A stretch of 64,000 nt of DNA from Spirochaetota bacterium (lineage in GTDB: Bacteria > Spirochaetota > Spirochaetia > Treponematales > Treponemataceae): contig JAEWSQ010000025.1 in assembly GCA_023398165.1 (NCBI GenBank), positions 1-64,000 on the forward strand. The letters run 5' to 3'. The notes beneath the pieces are model-generated. The model did not search any database, was not told the DNA's origin, and saw only the letters and a program-made list of their open reading frames with translations. Of the stretch, positions 42,262 through 49,927 are shown in pieces; positions within the stretch are counted from its first letter, which is position 1; each line of letters starts with the position of its first letter. The position numbers and the translations under genes are program-made.

Positions 42262-42290
42262 TTGACAAAGCTATCTTGAAGAAATATAAT
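42262..42290 (+). promoter_or_regulatory. Consensus sigma-70 promoter of the flaA pair
   Basis: Perfect TTGACA, a 17-bp spacer and perfect TATAAT precede the first flaA gene by 54 bp. This is the only full-consensus promoter in the window, as expected for an abundant sheath protein. GCCGATAG (42294-42301), a sigma-28-like -10 sequence, follows immediately, but no TAAA is at the proper distance. Confidence 0.85.
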
Positions 42291-42344
42291 TGAGCCGATA
42301 GTATAGTATAAATATGTTTCTTGATTATTAATAAGGAGTTATGG

Positions 42345-43076
42345 ATGAAACAGGGCGTTTTGGTCTGTATGTGTCTCTTGCTTGTTTTTATGTTCTGTGT
42401 GCCTGTTTTTGCACAGCCCAGTACGAAAAGTGTTGAGACAGTGTTAATCGACGACTTTGACACTCCGGATGAGAAGGAGTATCAATGGAATGTTCAAGCC
42501 AGCCGTTTTATAGCAGAAGGCTTCCCCAAGAAAGGTTATTTCAAGGGTGTGCCGAATTCTTTAAGGCCCTTAAGGACAGAAGATGATCCGGAAGCCTTGG
42601 TTTTGGGTGTGCAGACTAGCTATAACAGAAAAGGCGATAACTGGGTTGAGATTTATCCAGCGAAAACAGATGATACCGGAGAGATGAAAAACTATGAAAT
42701 TCCTCTTCAAGGTCTTGTCAGTCAAATAGATTTTTGGGCATGGGGTGCAAATTACACCTACATTCTGGAAATACTTGTCCGTGATGCTGACGGAAGAGTT
42801 CATACTCTTAAAGCCGGATCTCTGAACTATAACGGATGGAAAAATCTTGTTGTTAATATTCCTTCCTACATAAGACAGCAGTCCAGGCTGCGTTCAGGTC
42901 CTAAGAATCTTTCATTCGTAGGTTTTAAGATTAGAACAGATCCCGATGAGTATGTTGATGATTTTTCCGTTTACTTTGATCAGTTAAAGTACACAACACA
43001 TACACTTGATAATATTTACGATGGTTATGATCTTCGCGCTGTCGATTTCGATTCTGCTAATGGGGGAGGACAATAA
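42345..43076 (+). CDS. flaA: Flagellar filament sheath protein FlaA (first copy)
   Basis: This 243-residue exported protein has a signal peptide ending VFA-QPS (about residue 26). The FlaA domain has VLIDDFDTPDEKEYQWNVQ, GLVSQIDFWAWGANYTYILEILVRD and a late strand VDDFSVYFDQLKYTT. FlaA coats the periplasmic flagellar core of spirochaetes. The ATG 5 bp after AAGGAG was chosen rather than the TTG eight codons earlier. Its stop overlaps the start of the second copy by one base, so the two are made together. Confidence 0.93.
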   Translation: MKQGVLVCMCLLLVFMFCVPVFAQPSTKSVETVLIDDFDTPDEKEYQWNVQASRFIAEGFPKKGYFKGVPNSLRPLRTEDDPEALVLGVQTSYNRKGDNWVEIYPAKTDDTGEMKNYEIPLQGLVSQIDFWAWGANYTYILEILVRDADGRVHTLKAGSLNYNGWKNLVVNIPSYIRQQSRLRSGPKNLSFVGFKIRTDPDEYVDDFSVYFDQLKYTTHTLDNIYDGYDLRAVDFDSANGGGQ

Positions 43077-43804
43077 TGAAAAAGATAGCTTTTGTTCTTA
43101 TTGTGTTGTTATGTGCCGGTGCTGTTATAGCTCAGCAGAACGGAAATTCAAGTCTTGCAGATCCTGACCCGACAATAATCGGAGCGGATTCTGCAAAACA
43201 GTCTCTGCGGGAAGTTTCCATAGATCTTTTCGAGCGCGAAGGCGCATGGAATGTGAAGATGTCGTCTGATTACGGTATTATTTCGGGCCGTCTTTTCCAG
43301 GGTTCACCTGCGGCGAAGGAACAGCTCGATGATATTAAAAATCAGCAGATTACTGATGATAATGTTCTCGGTGTTAAGGTTGAATTCTTCAGACGCGGTG
43401 TAAACAGTTTCTTTATAACTGCTGCACGTCCCCTTGCGATCGAGGGTACAACAAAAACTGTATCTGTATGGGTTGTAGGAAGAAATCAGGCTCATACATT
43501 GACTCTTCTTGTACAGGACTATTTCGGCAACAGTTTTGAGCTCTATATGGGTCAATTGAACTTCTCCGGCTGGAAAAAGCTTACAGTGGCTGTGCCTCCT
43601 TCTCCTGACGGAAGTCATGGAATAGTACAGACGAGTGCGTATCATGGAGATAAACCCGGTCTTAAGATTATTGGTTTCCGTGTAGACTGCGATCCTGAAC
43701 TTGCCCGCGGCTCTTATTATCTTTATTTCGACGATTTACGTGCTGTTACAGACTTATATGCAATGGAAAACCGCGATGAAGATGATATGGACGACAACTG
43801 GTAA
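43076..43804 (+). CDS. flaA: Flagellar filament sheath protein FlaA (second copy)
   Basis: This 242-residue paralogue has a signal peptide ending VIA-QQN (about residue 20). The same fold shows EVSIDLFEREGAWNVKMSSD, KTVSVWVVGRNQAHTLTLLV, GWKKLTVAVP and YYLYFDDLRAVTD. The acidic C-terminus DEDDMDDNW is distinctive. Tandem FlaA proteins occur in T. pallidum at the same locus next to fba. It is closed by a strong terminator 46 bp later. Confidence 0.93.
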   Translation: MKKIAFVLIVLLCAGAVIAQQNGNSSLADPDPTIIGADSAKQSLREVSIDLFEREGAWNVKMSSDYGIISGRLFQGSPAAKEQLDDIKNQQITDDNVLGVKVEFFRRGVNSFFITAARPLAIEGTTKTVSVWVVGRNQAHTLTLLVQDYFGNSFELYMGQLNFSGWKKLTVAVPPSPDGSHGIVQTSAYHGDKPGLKIIGFRVDCDPELARGSYYLYFDDLRAVTDLYAMENRDEDDMDDNW

Positions 43805-43850
43805 CCTGATGTTTCATCGAATATAACTTTTATTGCAAATAGATGAAGTA

Positions 43851-43881
43851 AGGCTTCTGCTTAGGCAGAAGCCTTTTTTTT
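43851..43881 (+). terminator. Terminator of the flaA pair
   Basis: A perfect 10-bp stem (AGGCTTCTGC/GCAGAAGCCT, 4-nt loop) is followed directly by a run of T residues. Confidence 0.93.
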
Positions 43882-43913
43882 CTGCAGTAAGATATGAAAA
43901 AGGCCTTATTATG

Positions 43914-44630
43914 TTATTTCCCCTGTACTACTTCATAATACAATGACCGTGATTTTTTTTCCACCATTGTAATTAATTCCATTTTCTTGAGTACCCAGAG
44001 CATTTTATGAGATTGTTTTCCTGCTTCTGTTTTTGCAAGATCGGAAGCACAAAACGGATGAGGGATTGTTTGGGGTAAAAGCTGTGTGTAATGGCTGCTT
44101 TTATAGAATCTTTTTTTCTCAATGATGTTTTTCAGCTGCTTATTGGATTTTATCCAGGGTTTAAGCCTTCTTCTGCTTTTGTTTTCGGTCTGTACAGGTT
44201 CTTTTTTTATCTGCCGTATTTCTGTCTGTTCTATGAGAAGGACTTCGAGAATAAAATTTTTTTCAAGTAAAATGGGATAAATTCCCATAAGTTCATCAAA
44301 TAATTCGTAGATTGTATGTTTTTTGGGACTTTTCCTTTTTGATATGAGTATTCCTTCATCATTATAGCGCTCAATATAGTTGCACATTACAAGAGGGTAA
44401 ACAAGACAGACCTTCCTGTTTTCCTGCAGTAAATTTGCAATCTTTCCAGTTAATTTAGCCAGATTCTTCGTCTGTATTTCGATTATGTCGCCTTTACTTG
44501 TCTCTATGTCGCATATATATTTACCTATTTTTTGTTCTGTTTTTCCTCCGGTTTTTTGAGCATACCGGTTTTTTAGCTCATTGTGTAATGACGTCTCATT
44601 ATAAGTATTAATCATAATAATACTATACAA
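43914..44630 (-). CDS. Conserved hypothetical protein with a possible PD-(D/E)XK-like core
   Basis: This 238-residue protein carries KIGKYICDIETSKGDIIEIQ followed by TKNLAKLTGKIANLL near residues 36-70. The D-x(8)-E-x-Q-T-K spacing resembles the strand-turn-strand of PD-(D/E)XK nuclease folds. The middle is lysine-rich and the C-terminus looks like a winged-helix (MLWVLKKMELITMVEKKSRSLYYEV). A DNA- or RNA-acting protein is possible, but the family is not certain. It is divergent from mraZ, and its upstream region contains the MraZ repeats. A second ATG at residue 6 may be the start; neither has a good ribosome-binding site. Confidence 0.65.
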   Translation of the reverse strand: MYSIIMINTYNETSLHNELKNRYAQKTGGKTEQKIGKYICDIETSKGDIIEIQTKNLAKLTGKIANLLQENRKVCLVYPLVMCNYIERYNDEGILISKRKSPKKHTIYELFDELMGIYPILLEKNFILEVLLIEQTEIRQIKKEPVQTENKSRRRLKPWIKSNKQLKNIIEKKRFYKSSHYTQLLPQTIPHPFCASDLAKTEAGKQSHKMLWVLKKMELITMVEKKSRSLYYEVVQGK

Positions 44631-44688
44631 ATGTTAGTATGAAATGTAAAGGTATGGCGTGATTTTAGTGTTTTGTGCTTTATTTTCA

Positions 44689-44716
44689 TTGACTTTGGAA
44701 ATTTATTGGATAAAAT
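44689..44716 (+). promoter_or_regulatory. Predicted promoter of mraZ and the division cluster
   Basis: TTGACT, 16 bp and TAAAAT put the transcription start at about 44723-44725, exactly where the MraZ repeat array begins. Confidence 0.7.
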
Positions 44717-44724
44717 GTATAGTA

Positions 44725-44760
44725 AGTGGGAATAAGTGGTAATTAGTGGGTAATAGTGGT
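44725..44760 (+). promoter_or_regulatory. MraZ operator: four direct AGTGG[G/T] repeats at 10-bp spacing
   Basis: AGTGGG, AGTGGT, AGTGGG and AGTGGT occur at 44725, 44735, 44745 and 44755, each separated by 4 A/T bases. The repeats run from the predicted transcription start to the last base before the mraZ ATG. MraZ of other bacteria binds tandem GTGGG-type repeats upstream of its own gene. Confidence 0.88.
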
Positions 44761-45204
44761 ATGGAGTTGCTGACTGGCGAGTACCGCAACACCTTGGATG
44801 AAAAAGGGAGAATCCTGTTTCCTTCAAGGCTGCGATCAGAATTAAAAGAAAATGTGCTCATGGTCACACAGGCTTTAGACGGCTGTTTATGGCTTTTTAC
44901 CCCTGATGAATGGAAAAGTTTTTCATCGAAATTAATGGAAGCTGCTTCGCCTTTTAACAGTAATTCACGATCTGTCTTACGCCGGCTGATTGCTCCGGCT
45001 CAGGAAGTTGAATTCGATAAGGCGGGACGTCTTTCTATTCCCCAAAGTTTACGGGACTATGCAGGTCTTACGAAAGAGTGCGTTATTTTAGGCATCAATA
45101 AGTACATGGAATTATGGGATGCTTTAAAATATAAGACATATCTTGAGGAGACAGAGTCTTCTTTCCGCGAGGCAACAGAAGAATTGAGCGGTCTGTATTT
45201 ATAA
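44761..45204 (+). CDS. mraZ: Transcriptional regulator MraZ
   Basis: This 147-residue protein has two SpoVT/AbrB-like DXXXR domains: EYRNTLDEKGRILFPSRLRS and EFDKAGRLSIPQSLRDYAGL. MraZ forms a ring that binds tandem repeats and represses the dcw cluster, which this gene heads. The ATG directly abuts the last of the four repeats, and no Shine-Dalgarno sequence is available. The longer GTG start (44746) would lie inside the operator. The gene precedes rsmH by 11 bp. Confidence 0.94.
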   Translation: MELLTGEYRNTLDEKGRILFPSRLRSELKENVLMVTQALDGCLWLFTPDEWKSFSSKLMEAASPFNSNSRSVLRRLIAPAQEVEFDKAGRLSIPQSLRDYAGLTKECVILGINKYMELWDALKYKTYLEETESSFREATEELSGLYL

Positions 45205-45215
45205 AGAGGGATATT

Positions 45216-46160
45216 GTGGAAATTGTCCATACACCGGTATTGTTGAAACAAACTCTGGATTTCTTGAGTCCTGAAGGAGAAGCATATGCTGCTTCACCTT
45301 TTATGGTTGATTCGACTCTTGGTGAAGGCGGTCATTCCAATGCGTTTTTACAAAGGTTTCAAAATTTGCGTATTATCGGTTTGGACGCAGACCGGATTAT
45401 TCAGGCACGGGCGAGAGAACGCTTAAGCATCTACGGCGAACGGATGAATTTCCATTTGGGCTGGTTCAACGATTTTTATGCAAATTATCCTAATACACTG
45501 CCGAAGCCGGATATTATTTTGTTCGATCTCGGCATATCGGTTTTCCATTATGAAAAGTCAAATAGAGGATTCTCCTTCAGATACGACGAAGATCTTGATA
45601 TGAGATTGAGTCCTGATGCCGGGCGCAGCGCAAAGGAACTCGTAAATACCGAAAGTGAGTTTAACCTTGCTGATATTATTTTTAAATTCGGCGAGGAGCG
45701 GTATAGCCGCCGTATTGCCAGTGCAATTGTGGAAGCACGGAAATCCTCTGTTATTAATTCATCAAAAGAGCTTGCAGATATTATTTATAGGAGTGTTCCG
45801 CCTCAATACAGACATGGGAGAATACACCCCGCAACAAAATCGTTTCAGGCTGTTAGAATTGCGGTGAATGCCGAACTTACACGGCTTCCACAGGTGTTAG
45901 CCGACTCTTTTGCTGTGCTTAACAGCGGCGGTAAAATGGGTGTAATTACCTTTCATTCGCTGGAAGACAGAATCGTAAAATGTTTCTTTAGAGATCTTGC
46001 AAAGAGCTGTACCTGTCCCCCCGAAGTGCCGATATGTAAGTGCGGGGGAAAGAGCCGTGCTCAGATTTTGACAAAAAAACCTGTAGAACCAGATCAGGAA
46101 GAAGTGGATGAAAACTCTCCATCCAGAAGTGCAAAATTAAGAGTCATAAGAAAATTGTAG
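45216..46160 (+). CDS. rsmH: 16S rRNA m4C1402 methyltransferase RsmH
   Basis: This 314-residue SAM-dependent enzyme methylates N4 of C1402 in 16S rRNA. It has VDSTLGEGGHSNAFLQRF (motif I), ILFDLGISVFHYEKSNRGFS, DMRLSPDAGRSAKELVN, HPATKSFQAVRIAVN and VITFHSLEDRIVKCFF. All blocks of the MraW family are present. The start is GTG with GAGGG upstream. It is the second gene of the dcw cluster. Confidence 0.96.
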   Translation: MEIVHTPVLLKQTLDFLSPEGEAYAASPFMVDSTLGEGGHSNAFLQRFQNLRIIGLDADRIIQARARERLSIYGERMNFHLGWFNDFYANYPNTLPKPDIILFDLGISVFHYEKSNRGFSFRYDEDLDMRLSPDAGRSAKELVNTESEFNLADIIFKFGEERYSRRIASAIVEARKSSVINSSKELADIIYRSVPPQYRHGRIHPATKSFQAVRIAVNAELTRLPQVLADSFAVLNSGGKMGVITFHSLEDRIVKCFFRDLAKSCTCPPEVPICKCGGKSRAQILTKKPVEPDQEEVDENSPSRSAKLRVIRKL

Positions 46161-46180
46161 TAGAGATAAAGGGAGATGGT

Positions 46181-46480
46181 ATGAATTTTAATCAAAAAAT
46201 GAAAGAAGCTAAGAAAAATATTCCTCTGTATGCGCTGGCGCTTGCGATTCCTCTTTTATTGTGTTTTGACAGTTTTCAATCTCACCGCTATTCAATGCTT
46301 CAAAAGGAAGTTAAGAAACTTGAAACTTCAGAAACCGTTCTTATTGAAGATAATAAAAATCTAGTAGCAGAAATCAGCCTGTTAAGCAGTGCTGAAAGAA
46401 TTGAATCTTTTGCAGTGAATGAACTCGGCATGAGAAAGGCCGGAAGCGATGAAATTGTGCGGGTTGAGGTAAAAAAATAA
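46181..46480 (+). CDS. ftsL: FtsL-like cell division protein
   Basis: This 99-residue bitopic protein has a short cytosolic N-terminus, one membrane span (about residues 16-30, YALALAIPLLLCFDSF) and a periplasmic coiled coil with ERIESFAVNELGMRKAGSDE, the pattern ending FtsL/DivIC proteins. It should join FtsQ/DivIB and FtsW at the septum. Its stop overlaps murF by one base. No ftsI gene lies between ftsL and murF. Confidence 0.85.
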   Translation: MNFNQKMKEAKKNIPLYALALAIPLLLCFDSFQSHRYSMLQKEVKKLETSETVLIEDNKNLVAEISLLSSAERIESFAVNELGMRKAGSDEIVRVEVKK

Positions 46481-47937
46481 TGTACAATAGCACGCAAAAT
46501 ACAAAAAGTTTGATGACTCTTGATGCTGTTGTACATGCCGTTGAGGGAAGGGTTCTGTCCAAAGAATCTGCGAATGCTGCTTTCTGTTTTACATCTGTTG
46601 CAACCGACAGCCGGAATTGTGTTGAAAACAGTCTTTTTATTCCCTTGATAGGTTCGGCTGACGGTCATGATTTCATAGAAAAAGCATGCGATAACGGCGC
46701 CCGGACGGTATTTGTGACTGACTTTTATTCAGGTTTTCACAGCAGTGATATACGCAGTCTTTCTGATGCGGGTATTTGCGTCATATCGGTAAGCCACACC
46801 ATGTATGCACTGCAGAAACTTGCAGCTGCTTTTCTGGAATCTTTTACATCATTGAAAAAAATCGGTATTACAGGTTCAAGCGGCAAAACAACAACAAAGG
46901 AGATACTCGTTTCTCTGCTTAGTCAAAAATATGCAGTTGTCTGTAATCAGGGAAATCTTAATTCAGAAACGGGTCTTCCCTTGTCGGTTTTTGCAGTGAA
47001 CAGTTCTCATCAATATGGTGTCTTTGAAATGGGAATGAACAGAAAGGGTGAAATAGGTGAACTTGCGCTCGTCCTTAAACCTCATTACGGTGTGATCACA
47101 AACATCGGTTCTGCCCACATCGGAATTCTCGGCACAAAAGATGCAATTGCTGAGGAGAAAAAAAGAATATTTTCATATTTTACTAAAGACTGTGCCGCTG
47201 TAATTCCATCCGGAGATGAGTATGCAGAATTCCTTGCACAAGGCTGCAAAGGCACTGTTTCATATTACGGCGATTATAGTGATATAGGAATCACCGATGT
47301 TAAGGATGAGGGTTTGTCCGGTACTTCATTTTTATTCCAAAATGAGAAAATCAATTTTCCTCTCCCGGGAATATATAATTTTACCAATGCTCTTGCAGCA
47401 ATCACTGTGGCACTTAAAGAAGGGCTATCGGTTCAGGAAATTAAAAAAGGTCTTGAGTCAATAAAACCCTTATTCGGAAGGAGCGAAGTATTATCCGGCT
47501 TAATCACGGTAATACAAGACTGCTATAATGCCAATCCTGATTCTATGTATGCTTCTCTATCTTTCTTTGAATCTCTTTCATGGAAGGGTAATAAATGGTA
47601 CTTCCTTGCTGATATGCTTGAATTGGGCGACGGTTCAGAAGCTGCTCATCGTGAAGTAGGAAAATACCTCTCATCTTCTTCCGCTCAGGGTTGTTTTCTT
47701 TTGGGAAAAGAAATGTCGTATGCCTATGAAGAATTGACCGCTGCAAAAAATACTAATGTCCATTATGCAAAAGGTGATGATGAAGGGGAAACTGTAAAAC
47801 TAATTGACAAAATTTGCAGCATCGTGAAGAAGGATGATATTGTGCTTATTAAGGGTTCAAGAGGCATGAAACTTGAACGGGTTACGGAAAAACTTGCTGC
47901 AATTTTTAAACTGCCTGTTCAGGGAGGCATACACTGA
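46480..47937 (+). CDS. murF: UDP-MurNAc-tripeptide-D-Ala-D-Ala ligase MurF
   Basis: This 485-residue Mur ligase adds D-Ala-D-Ala to the UDP-MurNAc tripeptide in the cytosol. The ATP loop is KKIGITGSSGKTTTKEILVS (about 127-146), and NQGNLNSETGLPLSVF, YGVFEMGMNRKGEI, FEMG Glu and NIGSAHIG follow. The C-domain contains DCYNANPDSMYASL and IKGSRGMKLE. It precedes ftsW by overlap of the TGATG type. Confidence 0.95.
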   Translation: MYNSTQNTKSLMTLDAVVHAVEGRVLSKESANAAFCFTSVATDSRNCVENSLFIPLIGSADGHDFIEKACDNGARTVFVTDFYSGFHSSDIRSLSDAGICVISVSHTMYALQKLAAAFLESFTSLKKIGITGSSGKTTTKEILVSLLSQKYAVVCNQGNLNSETGLPLSVFAVNSSHQYGVFEMGMNRKGEIGELALVLKPHYGVITNIGSAHIGILGTKDAIAEEKKRIFSYFTKDCAAVIPSGDEYAEFLAQGCKGTVSYYGDYSDIGITDVKDEGLSGTSFLFQNEKINFPLPGIYNFTNALAAITVALKEGLSVQEIKKGLESIKPLFGRSEVLSGLITVIQDCYNANPDSMYASLSFFESLSWKGNKWYFLADMLELGDGSEAAHREVGKYLSSSSAQGCFLLGKEMSYAYEELTAAKNTNVHYAKGDDEGETVKLIDKICSIVKKDDIVLIKGSRGMKLERVTEKLAAIFKLPVQGGIH

Positions 47938-49085
47938 TGAGTGCTCTGCATATCTATGCCGAGAAGCCGGCCCAAAAAAAATCAGCTGACGCTGCATTTA
48001 TTATTGCACTTATTATGCTTCTAGGTCTCGGTCTCGTAACTCTTTATGCCTCTTCTTCCAGTTATGCTCTGAGGGTTTTCGGTGATCAGCTCTATTTTAT
48101 TAAAAGACAGCTTATAAGCTGCGGTGTGGGACTTGCGGCGCTTATTGTCTGTGCTTATATAGATTTTACGTTTTTACGCAAAATGCTTCCTGTTATTGTA
48201 ATAGGGTGCTTTGTGCTCTGTCTTCTTACTTTTATTCCCGGCATCGGCGTGGAGAGAAACGGTGCAAGACGCTGGATACGTGTTCCGTTTCTATCAACGT
48301 TTCAGCCTTCCGAGCTTGCAAAAATTGCAGTAATTGTTTTTCTTGCGAATATATTTGACAAAAAAAAGGACAGAATGGATGAGCCTATGGTTTCTGTTTT
48401 CCCGGCCTCTGTAGGCATGTTCTGCTTTATTATAATTATTTTTCTGCAGGATGATTTTTCCACAGCATTTTTTGTTATGGTAATAAGTCTGTCTGTTTTT
48501 TTTATGGCTGGAATTAAACTGTACTGGTTTATTGCTTTTTGCGCGTTTTCTCTGCCGGTTATAACATTGTTTATTTTCACTGAAACCTACCGGGTTAACC
48601 GCCTAATCGCTTTTTTTAAACCGGGCTACGACCTCCACGGCATTAACTATCAAATAACTGCGGCTAAAAAAGCAATTTCTGCCGGAGGCTTTTGGGGTGA
48701 GGGGTTTGGCACCGGACTGCAGAAAGTGGCGGGAATTCCAGAAGTTCAGGCGGATTTTATTTTTGCCGGCTGGGCGGAGGGAATGGGTTTTTTCGGTGTA
48801 ATACTTTTCTTCGCACTCATAGCTCTATTTGCATGGAGGGGCTTTCATATTGCATTTACCTGCAAAGACAGGTTTGCAAGCTTTACTGCATTCGGGCTTA
48901 CAGTAAGCATTTTATTTCAAACACTTATGAATTGCGGAGTTGTATGCGGTGCATTGCCCTCGACCGGAATTCCTCTGCCGTTTTTTTCATCAGGCGGATC
49001 ATCGCTTCTAATAACTTTGATTATGTGCGGGCTTATTATAAATGTGTCAAAAATTGAAAAAGGTACGGAGATGCTGTATGAGTGA
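47937..49085 (+). CDS. ftsW: SEDS-family glycosyltransferase FtsW
   Basis: This 382-residue protein has ten membrane helices. SEDS motifs include GARRWIRVPFLSTFQPSELA (about residues 104-123), GGFWGEGFGTGLQKVAGIPE, QADFIFAGWAEGMGF and LPSTGIPLPFFSSGGSSLL near the C-terminus. It polymerises septal glycan together with a class B PBP, which is not encoded here. The position within dcw and a stop overlapping ftsQ support FtsW over RodA. Confidence 0.94.
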   Translation: MSALHIYAEKPAQKKSADAAFIIALIMLLGLGLVTLYASSSSYALRVFGDQLYFIKRQLISCGVGLAALIVCAYIDFTFLRKMLPVIVIGCFVLCLLTFIPGIGVERNGARRWIRVPFLSTFQPSELAKIAVIVFLANIFDKKKDRMDEPMVSVFPASVGMFCFIIIIFLQDDFSTAFFVMVISLSVFFMAGIKLYWFIAFCAFSLPVITLFIFTETYRVNRLIAFFKPGYDLHGINYQITAAKKAISAGGFWGEGFGTGLQKVAGIPEVQADFIFAGWAEGMGFFGVILFFALIALFAWRGFHIAFTCKDRFASFTAFGLTVSILFQTLMNCGVVCGALPSTGIPLPFFSSGGSSLLITLIMCGLIINVSKIEKGTEMLYE

Positions 49086-49911
49086 CGGTTATGTTTTTTC
49101 TGAACTTGAATCTTTTTACGGAGAAGCCTCTTTTAAAAAAGAAAGAGAAGGCCGGCAGAAGGACAATAGAACAAAAATTATTAAAATTCTCTTTTTCATC
49201 CTTGCCGGTGTATTTCTCGTTGAAGGTTTGCTGTATGCACTTGTTATACCCTGTCTTTCACCGGTGAAAATATCGGTTGCAGGTTTACAGACATTGACAA
49301 ATAAAGATATTCAGCGTTTCATCGATTATAATCCCGGGAGTACATGGGTTTCTTTTGATTCGGCCCGCGCCGCATCAAGTATTGCGGTAAATTCAATTGT
49401 GGAAAATGTTGTCGTTGAGAAAAAATTCCCTGATCAGGTGCTCATTCATATTACCGAGAGAAAACCTGTTGCAGTCTCTTTAGTGACCATCAATGGAAAG
49501 ACAGTTCCGGTTCAGATTGATAAAAAAGGCGTTATTTTTTCAATAGATAAGGGAATGCCTTCAGGCTCTATTCCGCTTGTGACAGGATTTGTATTTGAAA
49601 ATCCTGCGGAGGGTATGAGGCTTCATGCAAAACTCAGACCCCTCATGGAACAGATTGCGCAAATTCAGGAAACTAATCCGGATTACTTTTCCGCAATATC
49701 AGAGATACGTGTTTTACCCAAAGATTACGGCACCTATGAACTTGCTTTATATCCTATACATTCAAAAACACGCGTTTTAACTGATAATGTCTTGAATGTT
49801 GAGGCTCTGCAGTATATGATGGTGGTGCTGGATGTTATTGATTCGATAGATCCGCAGGTAGCGGAAGTTGATCTCCGCTACGGTTCAATTTCATATAAAA
49901 ACGTACTGTAA
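49078..49911 (+). CDS. ftsQ: FtsQ/DivIB cell division protein
   Basis: This 277-residue bitopic protein has a cytosolic N-terminus of about 35 residues, a membrane helix (IIKILFFILAGVFLVEGLLY) and a POTRA domain starting ISVAGLQTLTNKDIQRFIDY. FtsQ-type ESKFPD-like VVEKKFPDQVLIHITERKP follows, then LPKDYGTYEL. It links FtsA/FtsZ to the septal synthases. The ATG at 49078, 8 bp after GGAG and overlapping the ftsW stop by 8 bp, is preferred to an earlier frame start. Confidence 0.9.
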   Translation: MSDGYVFSELESFYGEASFKKEREGRQKDNRTKIIKILFFILAGVFLVEGLLYALVIPCLSPVKISVAGLQTLTNKDIQRFIDYNPGSTWVSFDSARAASSIAVNSIVENVVVEKKFPDQVLIHITERKPVAVSLVTINGKTVPVQIDKKGVIFSIDKGMPSGSIPLVTGFVFENPAEGMRLHAKLRPLMEQIAQIQETNPDYFSAISEIRVLPKDYGTYELALYPIHSKTRVLTDNVLNVEALQYMMVVLDVIDSIDPQVAEVDLRYGSISYKNVL

Positions 49912-49927
49912 AAAACGGGAGGAGACC

